Of a DNA stretch of 36,891 nucleotides, positions 31,694 to 36,891 are shown in pieces. Source of the DNA: CAZWDL01 sp964632995 (lineage in GTDB: Bacteria; Bacteroidota; Bacteroidia; Chitinophagales; Saprospiraceae); NCBI GenBank assembly GCA_964632995.1, contig CAZWDL010000073.1, positions 1 through 36,891 on the forward strand, written 5' to 3'. The notes under the pieces were generated by a model, which ran no database searches, was not told the DNA's origin, and was given only the letters and a program-made list of their open reading frames with translations. Numbering within the stretch: the stretch's first letter is position 1; each line of letters begins with the position of its first letter. The position numbers and the translations under genes were made by a program.

Positions 31694-33850
31694 ATGCGAT
31701 TACTCCTCTCCTTTTTACTGCTGCTTCTGCTGATCGGTAACAGCCTGCCGGCGCAACCCCTGATAGACAAAGGCATATTCATCCCCCTGGAAATTCAGGA
31801 AGCCTACGAGGAAGGCACCCGCCTGCCCAACGGTATGCCCGGCCCCAACTACTGGCAAAACTTCGCCCGCTACGACATCGATGTGCGCATTGACCCGGAA
31901 GAGCAGATGCTCTACGGCAAAGAAACGGTGCTGTATCAAAACCACAGCCCCGACGTACTTAACCAACTTGTCTTTCAGTTACTTTACGACATCTATCGCG
32001 AGGGCAATCCCCGCGATAACCGGCTGCCGCCGGAGGATATTACACAAGGCGTTCAGCTGGATTATATCCTGATCAACGGCGACACGATCGAAATGACCAA
32101 CCAGCAACACACCCGGCGCGGCGGCACCAATCTTTCCGTACGCCTGCCCCAACCCCTGCAACCGGAAGAAGAAGTAACCGTGGACGTCAAATGGAGCGAA
32201 CCCATCCCCCCTTCCGGTATCCGGGTAGGCGCCTATGACAGCACCTCCTACTTCATCGGATACTGGTATCCTAAAATCGCTGTCTACGACGACATCGACG
32301 GATGGGATACCCGCTCCTACACCGGACAGGAAGAGTTTTACAGTAACCTGGCCAGTTACGACGTGCGCATTACCGTGCCCGACAGCTTCCTGGTGCTCGG
32401 CACCGGGAAACTCCAAAATGCAGAGAATCTGCTGCTGCCCGGAGCTTATGAAAAATACCAACGGGCGCAAGAATCTGATTCCACCATTACCATCATCAGC
32501 GAGGCCGAAGCCGATAAGGGGATCGTCATGCGCGCCGGAACATGGCACTACCGGGCTGATAGCGTGCCCGACTTCGCCTTCTTCACCAGTGACCATTTCA
32601 TCTGGGAAGGAGCCAGCCAGAAGGTGGAGCCTGAAAGACGCGTGTTCATCAGCACCCTCTATCCGCCGGAAAATGCCGAGCCCTATCAGGGCGTAACCCA
32701 GATTCAGAGAGCGGCAATGGATTTCTTCTCTGACGAGATCAGTGGTATTCCTTATCCCTATCCGGCTTACACTTCGATCAATGCCGCCTTCGGTGGGGGA
32801 ATGGAGTTTCCCATGCTGGCCAATAACGGCGCACCGCCCAACCGCAGCAGCATGGCCAACCTGACCGCCCACGAAATGCACCACATGTACTTGCCGTTCT
32901 ATGTGCGCATCAACGAAAAAAAATACGGCTGGATGGATGAAGGATGGGCTGATTACATCACCTCGCTGGCCCTGGAACGTCAACTGATCGGCGAAGCTTA
33001 CCGCGAACAGGCGCTCGACAACCTGAAATTTGTCACCGAAAGTGCCTTCGGAAGGATGGCTAACGTACCCCTGATTACGCTTTCAGCATATACCGACTCG
33101 GACAACTACGGTTTTACGACCTACTCCTATGCCCATCTGACCTATCGCCTGTTGCACGATATCCTGGGGGAGGAGACTTTCGTCAAATGCTTCCGCGAGT
33201 ACATCCGCCGCTGGGTCTACAAGTCGCCGACGCCTTACGATTTCTTCTTCACCTTCGAGGACCTCTCCGGTCAGGATCTCTCCTGGTTCTGGAAACCCTG
33301 GTATTTCGAATATGGCCACGCTAATCTCAGTGTTGCAATGGTGAAGAAAAATCAAGTGAAGGTCAGCCGGGAAGGAAAGCGTCCTCTGCCCGTTGATCTG
33401 CGAATAACCTACGCCGACGGAACCACCGATACGGTGAGGCGCAGCCCTGCTATCTGGAAAGATGGAAACCGGTCCTTTGTCCACAAGCTTCCCAGAAAGA
33501 AAACAGTGGAAAAGATCATTCTCAATGCCGACTGGCCCGATGCCAACGATCTGAATAACGTCCATTTTTCGGAGGAACGCCTGGCTGCTATCGGTGAGCT
33601 GGGACCTTACGGCGGCTCCTACGCCATCAACCCGCTGGTCCAAATAGACATCGAGGCGCAAAGCTATTACCTGAAACTGGAATTGCCGGCCGCCAACCTG
33701 AAAAAGACCCTCTTCCCCGATGGCGAAAACCGCTTCACCTCCCTCGGTGAAGACATGGTCATCACCTTCAATACCAACGAAGCAGGAGAGATCACCGGCA
33801 TGTTCGCCGAAATATTCGGCAACCGGATCCCGGCAAGAAAGATGGACTAG
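31694..33850 (+). CDS. M1-family metallopeptidase (secreted)
   Basis: 718 aa from the ATG at 31694; the signal peptide (RLLLSFLLLLLLIGNSL) ends near PAQ. The N-terminal beta domain contains NYWQNFARYDIDVRIDPEEQ and YGKETVLYQNHSPDVLN, as in M1 aminopeptidases. The zinc site is complete: HEMHH (HExxH, about 393-397), then 18 residues and the third ligand E in MDEGWADY (about 416). The substrate-binding GxMEN motif is changed to GGMEF (AAFGGGMEFPMLAN), so the N-terminal amine recognition may differ. A catalytic Tyr is likely in YSYAHLTYRLL. A C-terminal beta domain of about 150 residues follows. Enzymes of this group hydrolyse peptides outside the cytoplasm. The gene faces the minus-strand lipoprotein gene tail to tail. 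Confidence 0.94.
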   Translation: MRLLLSFLLLLLLIGNSLPAQPLIDKGIFIPLEIQEAYEEGTRLPNGMPGPNYWQNFARYDIDVRIDPEEQMLYGKETVLYQNHSPDVLNQLVFQLLYDIYREGNPRDNRLPPEDITQGVQLDYILINGDTIEMTNQQHTRRGGTNLSVRLPQPLQPEEEVTVDVKWSEPIPPSGIRVGAYDSTSYFIGYWYPKIAVYDDIDGWDTRSYTGQEEFYSNLASYDVRITVPDSFLVLGTGKLQNAENLLLPGAYEKYQRAQESDSTITIISEAEADKGIVMRAGTWHYRADSVPDFAFFTSDHFIWEGASQKVEPERRVFISTLYPPENAEPYQGVTQIQRAAMDFFSDEISGIPYPYPAYTSINAAFGGGMEFPMLANNGAPPNRSSMANLTAHEMHHMYLPFYVRINEKKYGWMDEGWADYITSLALERQLIGEAYREQALDNLKFVTESAFGRMANVPLITLSAYTDSDNYGFTTYSYAHLTYRLLHDILGEETFVKCFREYIRRWVYKSPTPYDFFFTFEDLSGQDLSWFWKPWYFEYGHANLSVAMVKKNQVKVSREGKRPLPVDLRITYADGTTDTVRRSPAIWKDGNRSFVHKLPRKKTVEKIILNADWPDANDLNNVHFSEERLAAIGELGPYGGSYAINPLVQIDIEAQSYYLKLELPAANLKKTLFPDGENRFTSLGEDMVITFNTNEAGEITGMFAEIFGNRIPARKMD

Positions 33851-33967
33851 TGCGCCGGGAATATTCCCCGGATAAACCCAGTCCCGCTTTGTATAACGGG
33901 GCACGCTGTTCACGCTTCGCACGGCCGGGATTTGACAAGTACAAGCATCGCTATGCCCTGCCCGCCC

Positions 33968-34037
33968 CGCCGCGTCCCGAATAGCCAGTCCTTACCCGGC
34001 GAAAGCTCCGCTAGACAGCCAACGGCCGACTTGATCG
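33968..34037 (+). repeat. 70-nt direct repeat, copy 1
   Basis: It aligns without gaps to 36231-36300 with about four of five bases identical. Shared blocks are CGCCGCGT, ATAGCC, CCGGCGAAAGC, CAGCCAAC and TTGATCG. A small GCAT/ATGC hairpin lies upstream at 33945-33956, matching a palindrome upstream of the second copy. It sits between convergent genes (peptidase and minus-strand lipoprotein). Confidence 0.8.
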
Positions 34038-34059
34038 CTGGCCCCCTCCGCACCTGAGC

Positions 34060-34599
34060 CTATTCCACTCCTCCGGCAGCTAGTTTCTCAAAGTGCTGGC
34101 AGGTTTGCTGGCAGGATTCGAAGGTCAGGTCCAGTTGTTTGCCCCAGGCAGATAATTTGGGTTTTACATTGGAGAGGGTTCTGCGGAATTCAGCGGTTTG
34201 CGCTTCCAGGTCAACTGGGTTTTGTCCCTGAGTGAGTTGCTTTCTAAGCTTTTCCATTTCACCGGTTTGTTCTTCCCAGCGGATGGCGAAGGCTTCCACC
34301 GCTTCGGCGACCTGATCGTAGACGGCGCCGTGTTCCCGACAGGTTGTTTTGATTTCCATTAGCTGGTCCCGGGTCTGCTCATCCAGAACGGCGAGCTCTT
34401 CGAAATCCAGTTCCATGCGCTCGTATTGTTCCTGCCAGTTGATCTGTTCCGTCTCAGCACGATCGACGAAAGCGTTGACCAGGGCGTAGGTTTTATTCCA
34501 TTCACGGCTGATATTTTCCAGGGCTTCCCGCTGCTTACCCCCATCCGTGCAGGCATGAAATATGGCCGCTATGGTGATGATACCTACTATTTTTTTCAT
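34060..34599 (-). CDS. helical lipoprotein, function unknown
   Basis: 179 aa. The lipobox is FHAC-T (Cys about 17). The mature part is entirely helical and charged, for example ALENISREWNKTYALVNAFV, WQEQYERMELDFEELAVLDE, RDQLMEIKTTCREHGAVYDQ and VKPKLSAWGKQLDLTFESCQ. Three cysteines occur in the mature part, including CQQTC near the end. The regular pattern suggests a long helical bundle or coiled coil. I do not recognise a family. The gene is on the minus strand, convergent with the M1 peptidase and divergent from the permease. Its promoter should lie in 34600-34760, where no clear box pair was found. Confidence 0.8.
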   Translation of the reverse strand: MKKIVGIITIAAIFHACTDGGKQREALENISREWNKTYALVNAFVDRAETEQINWQEQYERMELDFEELAVLDEQTRDQLMEIKTTCREHGAVYDQVAEAVEAFAIRWEEQTGEMEKLRKQLTQGQNPVDLEAQTAEFRRTLSNVKPKLSAWGKQLDLTFESCQQTCQHFEKLAAGGVE

Positions 34600-34768
34600 C
34601 TTCTATCATTTAATCGGTTCTCAGGTGATGATAATGATAGGATAACAACGTCAAAATGAAGGCTTCCTGTATAAATGGCAGATATAATTTTACTTTCAGG
34701 CAAAGGCAGATATTCGACAGCTGCATGAATAATCCGGGTTAAAAAAATGTTAGTGCATTTCCCGATCG

Positions 34769-34776
34769 TACTTTTG
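34769..34776 (+). promoter_or_regulatory. -7 promoter box before the permease gene
   Basis: TACTTTTG fits the TAnnTTTG consensus exactly. The -33 side is weak: ATG at 34747-34749 lies 19 nt away in place of TTG. The leader to the start codon would be about 95 nt. Confidence 0.45.
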
Positions 34777-34875
34777 TGCCGGTAATTTGCGTCCTTGTGT
34801 TGGGGAATGAGGAGAAGACGGGAGTCAGGACCGTATGGCATTCGGTCAATTACGCCGGGAAGCTACATTAAAATT

Positions 34876-36162
34876 ATGCAGAAAGGCATAAAAAAGATAG
34901 GATGGGCAGGGGCCGCGGCGTTGGTCGTGGCGAATATGATCGGTACGGGAGCTTTCACTACGCTGGGGTTACAGCTGGAAGTACTGGATTATACCTGGAG
35001 CATTTTGTTGTTGTGGACGCTGGGCGGGGTGATTTCGCTTTTTGGCGCTTTTAGTTATGCGGAGCTGAGTACGCATCTTCCCCGCTCCGGGGGAGAATAT
35101 CACTTTCTTTCTAAAATCATACATCCATTTGTGGGGTATCTGTCGGGCTGGATTTCGCTGACTGTTGGGTTTGCGGCCGCGATAGCATTGGCGGCAATGG
35201 CCGTGGGCGCTTATCTGCAAGAGGTGTTGCAATGGCCGTCTATGGCGATTGCGTTAGGGGTTCTGGTGACGGTGGCGACTATTCATTCCTTCAGTATCAG
35301 GCGTAGCCGGAATTTTCAGGTGTTGTTCACCGTACTAATGGTTTTGCTGCTGCTGTTCTTTATTATTAGTGGATTTTGGCTGGACAGCCCGGTTGACGCC
35401 CTGCGCTGGGGGAACGGCTGGAAAGAGGAGGTCCTGCAGCCCGCTTTTGCGGTTTCGCTAATCTATGTGCTTTACGCGTATTCTGGTTGGAATGCCGCCG
35501 CTTACATCGTTGAAGAGGTTGGGCAACCCAGGGTCAACATTCCCAGGGCGCTGGTCTTCGGCACCTTGCTGGTGACGGTTCTCTACCTGTTGTTGCAGGT
35601 TGTCTTTCTACGGCAGGTCTCTGCTACGGCTTTAAGTGGAGAGGTTGAAGTGGGGCAGATCGTGGCTGAACAGATGTTCGGACCTCTGGGTGGGTATTGG
35701 GTGAGCCTGGCGATCGCCTTTTTTCTGGTTTCGAGTATCAGTGCGATGATCTGGGTCGGTCCGCGGGTAAGCCGGGTGATGGCGGAGGATTATCCGCTAT
35801 GGCGTTTTCTCGCTTACGATAATAAAAAAGGCATTCCGGTAGCGGCCATCTGGTTTCAGGTAGCGATCAGTACTGCCCTGATTATCAGCGGCTCTTTTGA
35901 GACGGTACTCGTTTACAGCGGCTTTGTGCTGCAACTCTCCACCGCCCTTACGGTCGCCAGCGTTTTCATCCTGCGCCGCAGGGGTCTAAGCGGCGGCTTT
36001 CGCAGCCCGGGCTACCCCTGGTTTCAGATCGCTTTTTTAATCTTCAGTATCTGGATGATGTTCTTTCTACTGATCGACCGGCCGGTAGAGAGTTTGCTGG
36101 GCATGGCAAACTTGCTACTCGGCGGACTGACGTACTGGGTGAACCGGCGGATGGGGACTTGA
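34876..36162 (+). CDS. APC-family amino acid permease
   Basis: 428 aa from the ATG at 34876, which starts QKGIKKIGWAGAAALVVANM; earlier in-frame codons from 34795 are basic and not conserved in type. Twelve hydrophobic helices are expected. Family signatures are NMIGTGAFTTLG in helix 1 (substrate-backbone site), SYAELSTHLPRSGGEYHFLS in helices 2-3, and YAYSGWNAAAYIVEEVGQP in helix 6, followed by the conserved NIPRALVFGTL. APC permeases import amino acids with H+ or exchange them; the substrate cannot be read here. The gene ends facing the S41 protease fragment tail to tail, and both neighbours are on the minus strand. Confidence 0.93.
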   Translation: MQKGIKKIGWAGAAALVVANMIGTGAFTTLGLQLEVLDYTWSILLLWTLGGVISLFGAFSYAELSTHLPRSGGEYHFLSKIIHPFVGYLSGWISLTVGFAAAIALAAMAVGAYLQEVLQWPSMAIALGVLVTVATIHSFSIRRSRNFQVLFTVLMVLLLLFFIISGFWLDSPVDALRWGNGWKEEVLQPAFAVSLIYVLYAYSGWNAAAYIVEEVGQPRVNIPRALVFGTLLVTVLYLLLQVVFLRQVSATALSGEVEVGQIVAEQMFGPLGGYWVSLAIAFFLVSSISAMIWVGPRVSRVMAEDYPLWRFLAYDNKKGIPVAAIWFQVAISTALIISGSFETVLVYSGFVLQLSTALTVASVFILRRRGLSGGFRSPGYPWFQIAFLIFSIWMMFFLLIDRPVESLLGMANLLLGGLTYWVNRRMGT

Positions 36163-36230
36163 TGGATGCTTGATGCTGGGGCAGGCCGGTCGACAGGCAT
36201 TGCAATGCCTTACTCACCCCCGCTCAGGGG

Positions 36231-36300
36231 CGCCGCGTTCCGGATAGCCGGTCTCTATCCGGCGAAAGCCATGCTGAGCAGCCAACAGCCGATTTGATCG
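36231..36300 (+). repeat. 70-nt direct repeat, copy 2
   Basis: This is the partner of 33968-34037. It contains the perfect hairpin CCGGATAG/CTATCCGG (36240-36262 region), degraded in copy 1. A perfect 14-nt palindrome, GGCATTGCAATGCC, lies upstream at 36196-36209. Like copy 1 it sits between convergent genes. Confidence 0.8.
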
Positions 36301-36425
36301 GCAAGGCTTTGGCAATCGTCGCGGATCCCTGACACTGCGGGTGGGAAGTCCAAGTCTGGCAACTATTTTGACTTCTCCTCACTCCAAATCCGGGAATAAC
36401 CCGGGCTGAAAGAATGAAGGTTTAG

Positions 36426-36490
36426 GGTTCAAAAGTTCAAGGTTGGAGGTTGAAAAGTTTGGGTGAGCTCCAGCCTTGAACGTTTGAACC
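36426..36490. repeat. 65-nt hairpin between convergent genes
   Basis: The left arm (36426-36448) and right arm (36468-36490), 23 nt each, pair with only two mismatched or G-T positions: GGTTCAAAAGTTCAAGG against CCTTGAACGTTTGAACC, then TTGGAG against CTCCAG. The loop is about 19 nt. It may end transcription from both sides. No T-run follows on either strand. The rest of 36163-36517 holds only the 70-nt repeat. Confidence 0.7.
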
Positions 36491-36517
36491 TTGAACAGTC
36501 CCCTTGAATTTTTTAAA

Positions 36518-36891
36518 CTATTCCCGGCTTCGGTTTTCGACCTGTGGCGGTTCCGCGCCCGCTTTTGGGCTTGGGGGTAGCTGGTTGAGTATCTCCTGTA
36601 TGGCGCGTTCCAGTTGCGGGTCCGTGCCTTTGGCCAGTTGGGTGGGATCTTCCGGTACTTCGATATCCGGTTCCACGCCGTAGCCCTCCTGGAACCAGGT
36701 CCCGTCGGGATCGTACATGCGGAAGGTTGGGACGGTGACGCCGCCGCCGTCAATAAGACCGGGGGCGCCGCTGATGCCGATGAGGCCGCCCCAGGTACGG
36801 GTGCCGATGAGCGGGCCGAGGCCGGCCTTGCGGAAGTAGTCGGGGAAGGCGTCGCCGCCGGAGCCGCTCCAGCCGTTGATGAGCATCACCT
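36518..36891 (-). CDS. tricorn-like S41 protease, C-terminal fragment (5' cut by window)
   Basis: About 124 codons visible, open to the window edge; the start lies outside. The sequence reads LINGWSGSGGDAFPDYFRKA, in which the Ser of SGSGGD is the expected S41 nucleophile. It continues with GPLIGTRTWGGLIGIS and ends in GYGVEPDIEVPEDP, the C-terminal signature of tricorn-type peptidases. A proline-rich tail with QLERAIQEILNQLPPSP follows, then the stop at 36518. These enzymes degrade peptides, and the Bacteroidota versions often carry a signal peptide and beta-propellers upstream, not visible here. The gene is convergent with the permease. Confidence 0.9.
   Translation of the reverse strand, partial: VMLINGWSGSGGDAFPDYFRKAGLGPLIGTRTWGGLIGISGAPGLIDGGGVTVPTFRMYDPDGTWFQEGYGVEPDIEVPEDPTQLAKGTDPQLERAIQEILNQLPPSPKAGAEPPQVENRSRE

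Noticed and set aside
31979..33922. Two long minus-strand frames (31979-32983 and 33083-33922) opposite the M1 peptidase
   Set aside because: The peptidase with its complete zinc site explains the region; the antisense frames look like shadows.
1..36891. tRNA and rRNA genes
   Set aside because: No cloverleaf with a GGTTCGAATCC-type arm and no conserved rRNA segment was noticed; a tRNAscan-SE/barrnap run would be decisive.

Overview
The window looks like a chromosomal segment of a Bacteroidota bacterium, most likely of the Saprospiria / Lewinella-like group. The evidence is gene content (PorP/SprF-type T9SS outer-membrane protein, PorE-like TPR/PD40/OmpA protein, DUF6503 and DUF4136 lipoproteins, many lipobox signal peptides), Bacteroidota-type promoters (TTG about 20 nt before TAnnTTTG) and mostly weak Shine-Dalgarno sequences. 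A complete Na+-translocating NADH:quinone reductase operon suggests a marine or saline, respiring organism. The taxonomic placement is inference; no rRNA or tRNA gene was recognised.

Layout. 1-583: one end of an IS200/IS605 element, with the 5' part of tnpB on the minus strand, a C-terminal stub of tnpA and the terminal hairpin. 717-1415: zinc-ribbon membrane protein. 1478-3956: an A+T-rich type II restriction-modification operon on the minus strand (C5 methyltransferase, DUF4928-like presumed endonuclease, Vsr), with a 73-aa gene diverging from it. 4616-5299: unrecognised protein resembling the N-terminal domain of some McrB-like restriction proteins. 5674-8803: DUF389 membrane protein, DUF6503 lipoprotein, family 9 glycosyltransferase. 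8804-9681: long non-coding stretch with a 10-bp tandem repeat and hairpins. 9682-13323: PorP/SprF and a TPR-PD40-OmpA-DUF1573 fusion. 13421-14038: pnuC. 14420-21047: nqrABCDEF, ended by a strong terminator. NqrA carries an unusual signal peptide plus membrane anchor. 21211-22284: formylglycine-generating-enzyme-type lipoprotein. 22803-31392: envelope genes (beta-barrels, Spy-like helical protein, DUF4136 lipoprotein, VOC lipoprotein, HdeD, coiled-coil protein, TPR protein, OmpA lipoprotein). 31694-33850: M1 metallopeptidase. 34060-34599: helical lipoprotein. 34876-36162: APC-family permease. 36518-36891: C-terminal part of a tricorn-like S41 protease, cut by the window edge.

The most interesting signal is not a protein. 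Two non-coding stretches about 6 kb apart (22440-22713 and 28319-28563) are diverged copies of one structured RNA. They share three identical sequence blocks, have at least four hairpins whose paired bases differ between the copies but keep pairing, and both end in an identical 9-bp stem followed by a T-run. I do not recognise the family. Second is the NqrA fusion, whose added N-terminus would tether the normally peripheral subunit to the membrane with the correct (cytoplasmic) topology.

Regulation visible in the sequence: a 9-5-9 inverted repeat and a good promoter before nqrA, a canonical promoter before pnuC, a palindrome between the R-M operon and its divergent neighbour, and several intrinsic terminators. 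A 70-nt direct repeat lies in both convergent intergenic regions near the right end.
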